Shown here one piece after another: positions 8,350 through 17,063 of a stretch of 45,911 nucleotides of DNA. Under the pieces are notes generated by a model that saw nothing but the letters and a program-made list of their open reading frames with translations, was not told where the DNA came from and made no database searches. Numbering within the stretch: position 1 is the first letter of the stretch; each line of letters starts with the position of its first letter. This stretch comes from Candidatus Moraniibacteriota bacterium. Its GTDB lineage: Bacteria; Patescibacteriota; Minisyncoccia; Moranbacterales; UBA1568. The stretch covers positions 1-45,911 of the forward strand of contig JAGOTT010000009.1 of assembly GCA_018061645.1 (NCBI GenBank), in the 5' to 3' direction. Both the position numbers and the translations under genes were made by a program.

Positions 8350-10011
8350 ATGGATTTTCTGGGGAAAATGCTTTCATCCGTCCGTGCTTTCGCGAGCATT
8401 CCCGCGAAAACGATCGGCGGTGCGGCGCTTGTCATCGCGATCGCGGGCGTCGCGAGCCGGTTGCTCGGATTCCTTCGCGACCGTCTGCTCGCGTCGCAAT
8501 TCGGTGCGGGCGATACGCTCGACGCGTACTATGCGGCGTTCCGCATCCCGGACACTCTCTATAATCTGCTCGTGATGGGTGCGCTTTCGGCGGCATTCGT
8601 TCCGATCTTCACCGATTTCCTTTCGGAAAAGAAGGAGAAGAAGGCGTGGGAGCTCGCATCCGCGATGCTGCAGTGGCTCACGCTGTTCCTGGGCGCTCTT
8701 TCCGTTCTTGCCGCGATTTTCGCTCCGGCGCTTGTCTCCGTCGTCGCTCCCGGATTTTCGGAGGAAAAGCAGGCGCTTACGACCGAACTTACCCGGATCA
8801 TGCTCCTGTCGCCGATATTTCTCGGTATCAGTGCGGTGTTCGGTGGTGTGCTCATCTCGTTCCGCCGATTCGTCGCGTATTCGCTTGCGCCGCTTCTTTA
8901 TAATCTTGGCATTATCCTGGGAATCATACTTCTGGTTCCGTTGTTCGGCATATCAGGTCTTGCCTGGGGTGTCGTCGCTGGGGCCGTGCTCCATATGCTC
9001 GTCCAGATTCCCGCTATCCGGGATTCCGGGTTCCGTTCGGCATTGTTCCGGGTCGGTCTCCCGTTCGACAGCTCGGTCCGTCGTGTCGTGAAACTCATGA
9101 TCCCGCGCTCCATCGGTATGGCGGCGAACCAGGTCGGATTGCTCCTGACGACCGTGTTTGCCTCCTCGCTCGTCTCGGGAAGTCTCGCCGTCTTTACGCT
9201 CGCGTGGAATATCCAGAGCATCCCGCTCGGGCTCTTCGCGGTCGCGTTCTCTCTTGCTGCGTTTCCGGCGCTTTCAATTTCGGTATCGAAGAAAGACGAT
9301 CGAGAATTCTTTCTCACTCTCTCGCGGACGGTCCGTCGCATCCTCTTCTTCGTCGTGCCGCTCTCGCTGTTTTTCATCATTTTCCGGGCGCAGTTCGTCC
9401 GTGTCATTCTGGGATCCGGGCAGTTCGATTGGGCGGATACGATCGCCACGTTTGGGGTGCTCGGGTGGCTGTCTGCGTCGCTCTTCGCGCAGGGACTTAT
9501 TCCGCTCTTCGCACGCGGGTTTTATGCGAAACAAGATACGAAAACCCCGCTTTCCATCGCACTCATCGCCGAAGCGGTGCATATCGCGCTCATCCCGCTT
9601 CTTTTGCCACGGTTCGGTGTCGATGCGCTCGCGATCGCCTTCTCGGTCGGAAGCGTCGTCAACTTCTCACTGCTCTTTCTTTCGCTTCGGAAGAAGGTTC
9701 CGGGCTGGAATGACCGGGAAATCCTCTCCGGGAGCGCACGGATACTTTCGGCGGCGCTTCTGGCGGGGCTGGTCGCGCAGTTCTCGAAATCGGCCTTCAT
9801 TCTTGCGCCGTCGCCGCTGGACACGTTCGCGGAAGTCTTTCTCCAGCTGATCTTCGGTCTTACGGTCGGATTCGGCTCCTTTTTCCTCGCGAGCGCGTGG
9901 TTGCGGATAGAGGAATTCCACGCGATGAAACGCTGGATCTTCTGTAAGGTGCTCCGACTCCCCGAAGCCGCATCGAGCGTCGAGGGGCACCCGGAGAAAG
10001 GGGAATGGTAG
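8350..10011 (+). CDS. murJ: Lipid II flippase MurJ (MviN family)
   Basis: MurJ moves lipid-linked peptidoglycan precursor across the cytoplasmic membrane. The 553-residue protein has the expected 14 or so membrane segments. Family motifs include ASRLLGFLRDRLLASQFGAG near residue 37, LDAYYAAFRIPDTLYNLLV, and the repeat unit ending SLAAFPALS. It is slightly longer than the E. coli protein (about 511), with a charged C-terminal tail. It is the last gene of the galU-GT4-DUF4012 run, followed by a perfect hairpin. Confidence is high from motifs and topology. Confidence 0.95.
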   Translation: MDFLGKMLSSVRAFASIPAKTIGGAALVIAIAGVASRLLGFLRDRLLASQFGAGDTLDAYYAAFRIPDTLYNLLVMGALSAAFVPIFTDFLSEKKEKKAWELASAMLQWLTLFLGALSVLAAIFAPALVSVVAPGFSEEKQALTTELTRIMLLSPIFLGISAVFGGVLISFRRFVAYSLAPLLYNLGIILGIILLVPLFGISGLAWGVVAGAVLHMLVQIPAIRDSGFRSALFRVGLPFDSSVRRVVKLMIPRSIGMAANQVGLLLTTVFASSLVSGSLAVFTLAWNIQSIPLGLFAVAFSLAAFPALSISVSKKDDREFFLTLSRTVRRILFFVVPLSLFFIIFRAQFVRVILGSGQFDWADTIATFGVLGWLSASLFAQGLIPLFARGFYAKQDTKTPLSIALIAEAVHIALIPLLLPRFGVDALAIAFSVGSVVNFSLLFLSLRKKVPGWNDREILSGSARILSAALLAGLVAQFSKSAFILAPSPLDTFAEVFLQLIFGLTVGFGSFFLASAWLRIEEFHAMKRWIFCKVLRLPEAASSVEGHPEKGEW

Positions 10012-10037
10012 CTTCTTGGCGGAAAACCGCCAAGAAG
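10012..10037. repeat. Perfect 11-bp hairpin after murJ
   Basis: CTTCTTGGCGG (10012-10022) and CCGCCAAGAAG (10027-10037) form a perfect stem with an AAAA loop, starting one base after the murJ stop. No T-run follows on the plus strand, so it is not a classical terminator, though it may protect the 3' end. The rest of the gap to 10254 is AT-rich, simple-sequence DNA of the 'CCAAAT' type plus a second inverted repeat; I see no gene in it. Confidence 0.7.
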
Positions 10038-10140
10038 AAATTCCAAAGATCAAATTCCAAATACCAAACAAATCCCAAAATACAAATCACAAACAATACG
10101 GCAGTTGCAAAAAAAACGATAGTGGGATAATGATGGGAGA

Positions 10141-10199
10141 ATTGCAGAATGAAGAATGATGATTGAAGAATTGAAGACTCCTATTTTAAAATCTGCAAT
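10141..10199. repeat. ATTGCAGA-type interspersed inverted repeat, copy 1
   Basis: ATTGCAGA (10141-10148) is answered by TCTGCAAT (10192-10199). The interior has repeats of GAAGAATGATGATTGAAGA style and partly complementary CATTCATCATT sequence just downstream. The same vocabulary recurs at 35577-35665 and 41024-41147, each time immediately upstream of a gene start. Confidence 0.6.
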
Positions 10200-10254
10200 C
10201 CGCAATCCTCATTCATCATTCCGCGTAAACCAAAAACAGTCTAACCAAACGTCT

Positions 10255-11703
10255 ATGCAGAAAGACAACACGCTCCTCTATTGGGTGAAGATCGTCTCCC
10301 TCGGTCTCATCCTCGGACTCGGACTCCAGCTCGCGGAGGCCTGGACCGCTCCATCCGCCCTTCCTCCCGGAGGCAATGTCTCGGGGCCTGTCACCGTCGG
10401 TGATGTCGGGCAGAGCAAGGCTGGAAACCTCGCACTGAACACGAGCGGGATATACGCAAACGGACTTCTTGTCCCGAACGGCAATGTCGGCATCGGCACC
10501 GTGGCTCCGAACAAGAAACTGCACATCGTTTTCAACAATCCGAACACCGACGGAACCAACGGACAGCTCGTCGTCGAGAATACCGCCAACAGCGCGAACG
10601 GCGTCGCGGCGATGAATATTCGGGTCGGGAATGCCGGCGCGATGGGCAATCTCCAGTTCAGCGTCGGCAACTGGCAGGGAAGCGCAAACAAGGCGGCATT
10701 CGGCTATGACCACGGAGGACAGGAATTCGAGTTTTGGACCCTGAACGGAACCTGGTCACCGAAACTCTTCATCGGTCAGACGGGAAATCTTGCCGCCAAC
10801 GGCAACATCGCGTCCGGCACCAGTGTTACCGCGCCGCAGTTCTGCATCGGCGCAAGCTGCATCAATAGCTGGCCGAGCGGAGGGAGTGACAACCTCGGCA
10901 ACCACACCGCGACGCAGAATCTTGCCATGGGAGGCTTCAATATCTCCAACGCCGGATCCGTCTACGCCAATACCTTCTATGACAACAACAACGTCGGTTA
11001 CTATCTCGATCCCGCAAGCACGAGCTTCGTCAATGGCATCGCGGCCGTCGGGAACTACACCACGGTGAACGGGAATATCACCACGACGAACGGGGACGTT
11101 TCCGGCAAGAGAGTGTGCATAAACGGCGTGTGCCAGGGGAGCTGGCCGGCCGGCGGGTCGGGGACGGTGACATCGCTCTCCGCGGGGAACGGCATCACGC
11201 TTTCCCCGAATCCGATCGTGGGAGCGGGGACGATTTCCTGGAACCACACCGCGACGCAGAACCTCAACATGAATACCACGAACAGGATCATCAATCTTGC
11301 TGCTCCGACCGATAATAATGATGCGGCGACGAAGGGGTATGTTGACTCAAAAGCGCCAAACGGTAAAGCGTGTCCAAACGGTCAATTTGTGACGGGGATA
11401 CAAGTAAACGGTAATCTCATATGCGCTCCGACTCCTAGCGGAAGTGGGAACATTGTAGCGGGATGTGGGGCGCCGTCTGGTTTCCCTGGATTTGTCCTCG
11501 GAGGGTCAGGATACTATTCTTGTTACGGTGGTGCAAGTATAAGTTACTCTTGTGGTTCAGCAGAGGCCAGTTCTTGTAGTTTAGCCTCAACATCATGTCC
11601 ACCATCAACAACCAAACAGATGACTGGCACATACTCATTCTGCACAATTGGAGGAGATGGATCCTGCGGAACTGGGCATAGTTTTATTTGTATCCAAAAT
11701 TAA
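10255..11703 (+). CDS. Secreted phage-tail-fibre-like protein with Cys-rich C-terminus
   Basis: This 482-residue protein starts with a short charged N-terminus and a hydrophobic signal segment (WVKIVSLGLILGLGLQLAEA, about residues 8-28). Fibre-type modules rich in Gly, Asn and Thr follow: GNVGIGT, NNNVGYYLDPASTSFVNG, and NAAATKGYVDSK-like DNNDAATKGYVDSK, a motif of tail-fibre and pilus-tip adhesins. The last 120 or so residues are Cys-rich (ten cysteines by eye) and their DNA from about 11320 is clearly more AT-rich with different codon use, suggesting exchange of the tip domain. A surface adhesin or receptor-binding role is inferred. ATG 10255 was chosen because it starts the signal segment; the open frame upstream runs through repeats. 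Confidence 0.7.
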   Translation: MQKDNTLLYWVKIVSLGLILGLGLQLAEAWTAPSALPPGGNVSGPVTVGDVGQSKAGNLALNTSGIYANGLLVPNGNVGIGTVAPNKKLHIVFNNPNTDGTNGQLVVENTANSANGVAAMNIRVGNAGAMGNLQFSVGNWQGSANKAAFGYDHGGQEFEFWTLNGTWSPKLFIGQTGNLAANGNIASGTSVTAPQFCIGASCINSWPSGGSDNLGNHTATQNLAMGGFNISNAGSVYANTFYDNNNVGYYLDPASTSFVNGIAAVGNYTTVNGNITTTNGDVSGKRVCINGVCQGSWPAGGSGTVTSLSAGNGITLSPNPIVGAGTISWNHTATQNLNMNTTNRIINLAAPTDNNDAATKGYVDSKAPNGKACPNGQFVTGIQVNGNLICAPTPSGSGNIVAGCGAPSGFPGFVLGGSGYYSCYGGASISYSCGSAEASSCSLASTSCPPSTTKQMTGTYSFCTIGGDGSCGTGHSFICIQN

Positions 11704-11728
11704 AAATGCTGCACCCAGATTGCTAGCC

Positions 11729-11752
11729 GAACACTTATACGTTCAAGTGTTC
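11729..11752. repeat. 8-bp perfect inverted repeat after the fibre-like gene
   Basis: GAACACTT (11729-11736) and AAGTGTTC (11745-11752) pair perfectly around an 8-nt loop, 25 nt after the stop. No T-run follows. It could be a 3'-end hairpin or a recombination site next to the exchangeable tip domain; the sequence does not decide. Confidence 0.5.
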
Positions 11753-11756
11753 ACCA

Positions 11757-11936
11757 ATGGAACAAAGAAAATACACAAGAATCAGTGAAACTGAACTTGA
11801 CCAGGCAGCTCTCCTCCGCGCACAAAGGGGTACGTATCAGCGGCATCGCGCGGGGAAGAAAAGGGATCAGTACCTTTTCTCGAATACGGACAGAAAACGG
11901 AAGCATGCGCTTCCGTTTTTTCGTTTTTTGCGCTAG
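11757..11936 (+). pseudogene. Possible small ORF or gene remnant, 59 codons
   Basis: An ATG at 11757 opens a 59-residue frame with a plausible basic, helical N-terminal half (MEQRKYTRISETELDQAALL) but no Shine-Dalgarno sequence. Its last third reads through the terminator hairpin before lepA, giving an unnatural FFRFLR tail. This looks like the head of a truncated gene, not an intact one. No family is recognised. Confidence 0.2.
11894..11923 (+). terminator. Rho-independent terminator upstream of lepA
   Basis: ACGGAAGC (11897-11904), loop ATGC, GCTTCCGT (11909-11916), flanked by AAA and followed by a T-rich tract to 11927. It probably ends transcription from the fibre-like gene before lepA. 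Confidence 0.75.
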
Positions 11937-11960
11937 GCTGGGAAAAGCTTTGGAAAGCCT

Positions 11961-13772
11961 ATGAATCAGGAGAATATCCGAAATTTCTGCATCATCGCTC
12001 ACATCGACCACGGGAAATCGACCTTGGCCGATCGGTTGATCGAGCTTACGCATACCGTCGAGAACCGCAAGATGAAGGAACAGCTTCTCGATCAGATGGA
12101 TCTTGAGCGCGAGCGCGGCATCACTATCAAGCTTCAGCCGGTGAAAATGCTGTATTCGGAAGGCGGGACCGAATACGAACTGAACCTGATCGATACTCCG
12201 GGGCACGTGGACTTCCATTACGAGGTGTCGCGGTCTCTGGCAGCGGTCGAGGGGGCGATACTCCTCGTCGATGCTACCAAAGGCGTGCAGGCACAGACGC
12301 TCGCCAATCTCTATCTCGCCATCGAACAGGGACTCGTCATCATTCCGGTCGTGAACAAGATCGACCTCCCGAACGCCGAAGTCGAGAAGACGAAGAAGGA
12401 AATCGTGCATATTCTCGGCTGCGAGGAACGAGATATCCTCGAGGCGTCGGGGAAAACCGGGCTCGGGGTCAAAGAGGTGCTCGAACGGGTAATCGAACGG
12501 GTTCCCGCGCCGAAGGGCGATCGGGAGCGGCCGCTTCGCGCGCTCATTTTCGATTCGGTCTATGACACCTACAAAGGGGTCGTCGCGTACGTGCGGGTCG
12601 TCGACGGTGCTGTCTCCCGGGACGTGCCGCTCCGGATGATCGGGACGGGACAGGAGAGTCTGACGATCGAGGTCGGGACGTTCGCTCCGCAACTGTTTCC
12701 GGTGAAGGAACTTTCGGCCGGTGATATCGGCTATATCGCGACGGGGCTCAAGGACGTATCGCACTGCCGGGTCGGTGATACGATCACGCTCCGCCCGAAG
12801 GAGCGCGAGGAAGTGACCGCGCAGCCGCTCCCCGGATACAAGGAAATCAAGCCGGTCGTTTATGCGAGTCTCTATCCGGTCGATGGCGGCGAATACGGAC
12901 TCATGCGCGACGCCTTGGAGAAGCTCAAGCTCAACGATGCCGCGTTCACCTTCGAACCGGAAAGCAACCAGGCGCTCGGACGCGGGTTCCGGTGCGGATT
13001 CCTCGGGCTGCTCCATATGGAGATCATTCAGGAGCGTCTGCGGAGGGAATTCGATATGGATCCGACCATCACGACGCCTTCGGTCGTGTATGAACTCGAG
13101 CTCCGTGGGAAATCCGATCGCGTCTTGATGTACTCGCCGGTGGATATGCCGGATCCGGCCGGCGTCGAGAGGATATACGAGCCGTATGTCGATCTGTCGA
13201 TCGTTGCCCCCGGGGAGTTTCTCGGCAATATCATGAATCTGTCGCAGTCGATCCGCGCGGAGTATAAGAATACGGAGTACTTGGATGCGGATCGTGTGCT
13301 CCTCTCTTTCGAAGCGCCGCTCATGGAAGTCATCGTCAATTTCCACGATGAGCTCAAGAGCGCGACGTCCGGATACGCGTCGATGAACTATGAGCCGATC
13401 GGTTACCGCCCGAGTGACGTCGTGAAACTCGATATCCTCGTCGCGGGCGATCGGGTGGACGCGTTCTCGCGCATGATACCGAAGGCCAGGGCGTATGACG
13501 AGGGGAAACGGACGGTCGAGAAACTCAAGGAAGTCATTCCTCGGCAAAACTTCGCCGTGGCGATCCAAGCGGCGATCGGAAGCACGGTCATCGCGCGCGA
13601 GACGATTGCGGCGTTCCGGAAAGACGTGACCGGTAAGCTTTATGGCGGCGACTTCTCCCGGAAGAAGAAGCTCCTCGAGAAACAGAAGCGCGGCAAGAAG
13701 AAGATGGAAGCGCTCGGACAAGGAAAAGTCTCCATCCCATCCGACGCATTCCTCGCGATTTTGAAAAAATAA
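11961..13772 (+). CDS. lepA: Elongation factor 4 (LepA) GTPase
   Basis: EF4 is a ribosome-associated translational GTPase. The 603-residue length fits the family. The protein begins NQENIRNFCIIAHIDHGKST (G1 P-loop), then DQMDLERERGITIKLQPVKM (the LepA form of the switch I/G2 region), DTPGHVDFHYEVSRSLAA (G3) and NKIDLPNAE (G4). The LepA-specific C-terminal domain is present up to RGKKKMEALGQGKVSIPSDAFLAIL. It stands alone between a terminator and a repeat-bearing gap. Confidence 0.98.
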   Translation: MNQENIRNFCIIAHIDHGKSTLADRLIELTHTVENRKMKEQLLDQMDLERERGITIKLQPVKMLYSEGGTEYELNLIDTPGHVDFHYEVSRSLAAVEGAILLVDATKGVQAQTLANLYLAIEQGLVIIPVVNKIDLPNAEVEKTKKEIVHILGCEERDILEASGKTGLGVKEVLERVIERVPAPKGDRERPLRALIFDSVYDTYKGVVAYVRVVDGAVSRDVPLRMIGTGQESLTIEVGTFAPQLFPVKELSAGDIGYIATGLKDVSHCRVGDTITLRPKEREEVTAQPLPGYKEIKPVVYASLYPVDGGEYGLMRDALEKLKLNDAAFTFEPESNQALGRGFRCGFLGLLHMEIIQERLRREFDMDPTITTPSVVYELELRGKSDRVLMYSPVDMPDPAGVERIYEPYVDLSIVAPGEFLGNIMNLSQSIRAEYKNTEYLDADRVLLSFEAPLMEVIVNFHDELKSATSGYASMNYEPIGYRPSDVVKLDILVAGDRVDAFSRMIPKARAYDEGKRTVEKLKEVIPRQNFAVAIQAAIGSTVIARETIAAFRKDVTGKLYGGDFSRKKKLLEKQKRGKKKMEALGQGKVSIPSDAFLAILKK

Positions 13773-13958
13773 ACGTCCGTCCGGGTGAAACGAGCCAAGC
13801 TTTCCTTCGAAGAAGGAGGAGCTATCCGAACAGAATGTATTTCCGGGACACGAATTTTTCCTGCTGGAAAAATTCTCTGTTCACGCCAGTCGCGCTTCAC
13901 AAGCTCCCGGAAACACATGTCCGTCCGAATAGCTTGAGGATTTATGAGGCTGCTTCCG

Positions 13959-14016
13959 TTGTCATTGCGTCGCGTCTGATTCCTAACAAACGTCTCGCTC
14001 GTACTCGGAATGACAA
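13959..14016. repeat. Palindromic element in the lepA-M3 peptidase gap
   Basis: TTGTCATT (13959-13966) and AATGACAA (14009-14016) bound a 58-nt element. Its ends resemble the GTCATTGCGA and TGTCATTCC repeats at 20814 and 22122, so it looks like a decayed member of that group. The rest of the 258-nt gap (13773-14031) holds a small GCTTTCCTTCGAAGAAGGAG-type hairpin and no convincing gene. Confidence 0.5.
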
Positions 14017-14031
14017 TAAAGCGATATTACA

Positions 14032-16029
14032 ATGAAACTCTATAACCATGAAGTCATGAACCATATCCGATATTCTAAAAAAGATTTCGTGTGGACGAGG
14101 TGGGCACCGGAGGAGATCGGGGCGGCGGTGAAGCGTGCGGTCGCCGAGAAACGGAAGATATATGAGGCGGTGAAACGGATACCCGCCGGGGAGCGGACAT
14201 TCGAGAATACCGTCGCGGCGGTGGATGCCTCGAATCGTCCGCTTTCCGAAACATTGAAGGCGGCGCTCCTCATGAACGTGTCCTCGGATCCGAAAGTCCG
14301 GGAAGCGGCGCAGAAGGCGACGGAGTATGCCGATCGGGCGATCATCGGACTCGAATACGACGAGACGCTCTATCGTGCGCTCGTGGAGTATGAGGCGAAA
14401 CAGGAGAAGCTTCGCGGCGCGGAGAAGAAGCTGCTTGGTGATTTCCTTCGGAGTTTTCGGCGGCGCGGGTTCGATCTTTCGGAGGTGTTGCAGGAGAAGC
14501 TGCGATCCAATCTGAAGGAACTTTCGAAGCTCGGGAGTGCGTTTTCCAGGAACCTCAATGAGTATCATGATGCGATCGAAGTGGAGGCGGGGGAACTCCG
14601 GGGACTCTCTCCGGAATACGTGAAGAGTCTTCCGCGGAGGGATGGAAAATGTATCGTGACACTCGATTACCCGTCGCTCGTCCCGTTCATGGAGAATGCG
14701 GAGAGCGAGGAGCGGCGCCGCGAACTGTCCGAGAAGAATTGGCGGAAGGGCGGGAAGAAGAATGTCGCGTTGCTCGAGAAGATGATCCGACTTCGCGAGG
14801 AGAACGCGAAGCTTCTCGGGTATCCGACGCATGCGGACTTCCGGACGGAGGACCGCATGGCGAAGGACGCCGAGACCGTGTTCCGGTTTCTCGGGAAGAT
14901 CATGAAGTCGCTCTCGAAACAGGCGGAAAAGGATGCGGAGGAATTGCTTGTGTTCAAGGAAGGAGGGAAAGGACAGTCCTTGACGAGCGGATTGCAATCC
15001 CATGATGTCGCGTATCTTTCGAACCGGCTCAAGAAAAAGAAATATGCCGTCGATGACGATCTGATGCGGGAATACTTCCCGATCGATCATGTCCGTGAAG
15101 CGATATTTTCACTCTTCGGAAATCTCTTCGGTATCTCATTCGAACGGCTTCCGTGGAAGCTGTGGTACAAGGACGCGGAGTTGTATGTCATCAGGAACAC
15201 GGGATCCGACGAGCACATCGCCTATTTCGCGTTCGACCTCTACCCGCGGGAAGGAAAGTACGGTCATGCCGCGGTGTTCAACGTGATTTCCGGGCACGAA
15301 ACGGACGATGGTTTCATTCCGCCATTTGCGACGCTTGTGACGAATTTCCCGAAGCCTTCGAGAAATAGGCCTTCGCTCCTTTCGCATGACGAGGTGGTGA
15401 CATTTCTCCATGAGTTCGGGCACCTCATGCATGAGTCGCTCTCGGAGGCACGATATGTCTCGCAGGCGGGGTTTTCGGTCGCGTGGGATTTCGTCGAGGC
15501 GATGTCGCAGATGTGTGAGTTCTTCGCGTGGGACGAGAGGGTGCTCCGGAAGATATCGAGACATTTCAAGACCGGGAAACCGCTCCCTCCGGCGCTCATC
15601 CGGAAGATGCGCGAGTCGAAAAAGCATCTCCTCGCCTATGATACGAAGCGACAGGCGATGCAGGCGCTCTTCGACATGATGGTACATTCCGGAAATCTCC
15701 GAGGGACGCTTCCGGAGTATTTCCGCGTGCTTTCCGAAGTGCATCTTTCCGTGAAGATCCCGGAATCATCGCTCTACCCGGCGGGATTCGGGCATCTCGC
15801 GGGCGGATATGATGCCGGGTACTACGGATATCTGTGGTCGCGGGTCTATGCGGCTGATTTTTTCACGAAGTTCCGCGAAGCCGGTGTCATATCGCCGCTC
15901 GTCGGTATGCGATACCGGAAGGACGTGCTCGCAAAGGGATCAAGCGAGCCGGAAACGAGAATCGCGAAATCATTCCTCGGCCGGAAACTTTCGGACAAGG
16001 CATTTCTCGAGGATATCGGTATAGATTAA
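14032..16029 (+). CDS. M3 family zinc metallopeptidase (oligopeptidase)
   Basis: The 665-residue protein has the M3 active site HEFGHLMHE with zinc ligands His460 and His464, catalytic Glu461, and the third ligand Glu489 in WDFVEAMSQM, at the spacing seen in thimet oligopeptidase/oligopeptidase A/PepF enzymes. The all-helical N-terminal half is also typical. These enzymes hydrolyse short peptides, usually in the cytosol, and no signal peptide is seen. GYDAGYYGYLWSRVYAADFF near the C-terminus matches the substrate-contacting Gly/Tyr loop of the family. PepF and Dcp/OpdA subfamilies cannot be separated by eye. Confidence 0.92.
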   Translation: MKLYNHEVMNHIRYSKKDFVWTRWAPEEIGAAVKRAVAEKRKIYEAVKRIPAGERTFENTVAAVDASNRPLSETLKAALLMNVSSDPKVREAAQKATEYADRAIIGLEYDETLYRALVEYEAKQEKLRGAEKKLLGDFLRSFRRRGFDLSEVLQEKLRSNLKELSKLGSAFSRNLNEYHDAIEVEAGELRGLSPEYVKSLPRRDGKCIVTLDYPSLVPFMENAESEERRRELSEKNWRKGGKKNVALLEKMIRLREENAKLLGYPTHADFRTEDRMAKDAETVFRFLGKIMKSLSKQAEKDAEELLVFKEGGKGQSLTSGLQSHDVAYLSNRLKKKKYAVDDDLMREYFPIDHVREAIFSLFGNLFGISFERLPWKLWYKDAELYVIRNTGSDEHIAYFAFDLYPREGKYGHAAVFNVISGHETDDGFIPPFATLVTNFPKPSRNRPSLLSHDEVVTFLHEFGHLMHESLSEARYVSQAGFSVAWDFVEAMSQMCEFFAWDERVLRKISRHFKTGKPLPPALIRKMRESKKHLLAYDTKRQAMQALFDMMVHSGNLRGTLPEYFRVLSEVHLSVKIPESSLYPAGFGHLAGGYDAGYYGYLWSRVYAADFFTKFREAGVISPLVGMRYRKDVLAKGSSEPETRIAKSFLGRKLSDKAFLEDIGID

Positions 16030-16055
16030 CAGGAGATCCTTCACTCCGGACTTCC

Positions 16056-16180
16056 CTTCCCGGGGTCGGGATTTCTTTGCTAAGAAATCCCTTATAAATC
16101 CGCCAGTCGCGGATTAGAAACCCCGGAAAGGAAAGGCCCGGGGCTCGGATACGAGAGGATAATCTCCAGGAGTGTATCCG
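16056..16180. other. Structured intergenic region: three-way junction and hairpin
   Basis: An 11-bp outer stem (16056-16066 with 16120-16130, one mismatch) encloses two hairpins: a 10-bp perfect stem, GGGATTTCTT with AAGAAATCCC (16068-16091, loop TGCT), and a 7-bp perfect stem, AATCCGC with GCGGATT (16097-16115). A further hairpin pairs CGGATAC (16146-16152) with GTATCCG (16174-16180). It lies between the M3 peptidase and the trxA promoter. It could be a non-coding RNA, an unusual terminator or a palindromic repeat element. No coding potential is seen. Confidence 0.5.
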
Positions 16181-16190
16181 ACGGCTCGTT

Positions 16191-16219
16191 TTGATTCTTT
16201 CCATTTTTTGGGGTATCAT
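16191..16219 (+). promoter_or_regulatory. trxA promoter
   Basis: TTGATT (16191-16196), a 17-bp spacer and TATCAT (16214-16219) form a good sigma-70-type promoter. The predicted start of transcription is only about 7 nt upstream of ATG 16233. Confidence 0.65.
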
Positions 16220-16232
16220 GGAGGCATAATCA

Positions 16233-16595
16233 ATGAAGAAAAGTCCCGTGCCGATGGAGGCGGTCCTGGGGGCTGAAGAACATATGGCGATGCAATTCAC
16301 CGACGAGAATTTCGAGGCGGAAGTCATGAAGAGCGACAAGCCGGTCCTGGTCGATTTCTGGGCGCCGTGGTGCGGACCGTGTCAGATGATGGGGCCGGTC
16401 ATCGATGCGCTTGCGACCGAGGTGACGACCGTGAAGATCGGCAAGCTCAATGTCGATGAGAATCCGGATACGGCGAGCGAGTTCGGTATCATGTCGATTC
16501 CGACGATCAAGGCGTTCAAGGGCGGTCAGGTCGTGAAGGAATGGATGGGCGTGCAGTCGAAGGATAAGCTCAAGGAGGAACTTTCCACTTTATAA
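16233..16595 (+). CDS. trxA: Thioredoxin
   Basis: Thioredoxin reduces protein disulfides in the cytosol. The 120-residue protein has the active site WCGPC (Cys47 and Cys50), the preceding VLVDFWAPW strand, and the cis-proline segment IMSIPTIKAFKGG. About 17 extra N-terminal residues precede the usual thioredoxin start. ATG 16284 (MAMQFTDENF) is the alternative start and gives a normal-length protein of 103 residues. The promoter at 16191-16219 lies just before ATG 16233, so that start is listed, but the choice is uncertain. Confidence 0.95.
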   Translation: MKKSPVPMEAVLGAEEHMAMQFTDENFEAEVMKSDKPVLVDFWAPWCGPCQMMGPVIDALATEVTTVKIGKLNVDENPDTASEFGIMSIPTIKAFKGGQVVKEWMGVQSKDKLKEELSTL

Positions 16596-16618
16596 GATCC
16601 CGGGGAGGGAAAACGGAT

Positions 16619-17059
16619 ATGAAAATACATCGCGAACGCATCGAATTCGAAACGAAGACACAGATCGAATTCGTCGACATCACCGATCGGATGGAGGAGA
16701 TTCTTGAGCGATCCGGAATCCGCGAAGGGCAGGCCGTCGTGTTCGTTCCGCACACGACCATGGGAGTGGCGATCAATCATAACGAGCCGATGCTTCTTCA
16801 GGATTTCATGCGTGTCCTGTATAAGGCTGTGCCGGTGGATGATCAGTACTCGCACGACCTTTTCGAGCTGTCCCGGAACACCAAATCCGACGGGCGGTCG
16901 AACGGACATGCGCACTGCAAGCAGCTCCTGCTTGGTTCGAGCGAGACCGTGCTCGTCGAGAGGGGGAAGCTTGTCCTGACGGAGCTCCAAAGCGTGTTCG
17001 CGGTCGAGTTTGACGGATCCCGAAAGCGCGATGTCATCGTGCAGATCATGGGAGAGTAG
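16619..17059 (+). CDS. YjbQ family (UPF0047) secondary thiamine-phosphate synthase-like protein
   Basis: The 146-residue protein matches the YjbQ/UPF0047 family along its length: FVPHTTMGVAINHNEP, DLFELSRNTKSDGRSNGHAH, and CKQLLLGSSETVLVERGKLV. Members form trimers and have been reported to have weak thiamine-phosphate synthase activity; the true function is unsettled. It starts 23 nt after trxA and ends 4 nt before pcm, so trxA-yjbQ-pcm looks like a single unit. Confidence 0.9.
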   Translation: MKIHRERIEFETKTQIEFVDITDRMEEILERSGIREGQAVVFVPHTTMGVAINHNEPMLLQDFMRVLYKAVPVDDQYSHDLFELSRNTKSDGRSNGHAHCKQLLLGSSETVLVERGKLVLTELQSVFAVEFDGSRKRDVIVQIMGE

Positions 17060-17063
17060 GTGT

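Noticed and set aside
10012-10037. Hairpin after murJ as an intrinsic terminator
   Set aside because: The stem is perfect but no T-run follows on the plus strand, so it was listed as a repeat only.
11751-13721. Long minus-strand open frame opposite lepA
   Set aside because: It mirrors lepA, is rich in Arg, His and Asp as expected for the complement of GC-rich codons, and has no family character. The same applies to long minus-strand frames opposite the GT4, DUF4012, 1033-residue, recJ and secD genes.
13835-14035. 66-residue plus-strand frame between lepA and the M3 peptidase
   Set aside because: It runs through a palindromic element, lacks a ribosome-binding site and does not look like a protein.
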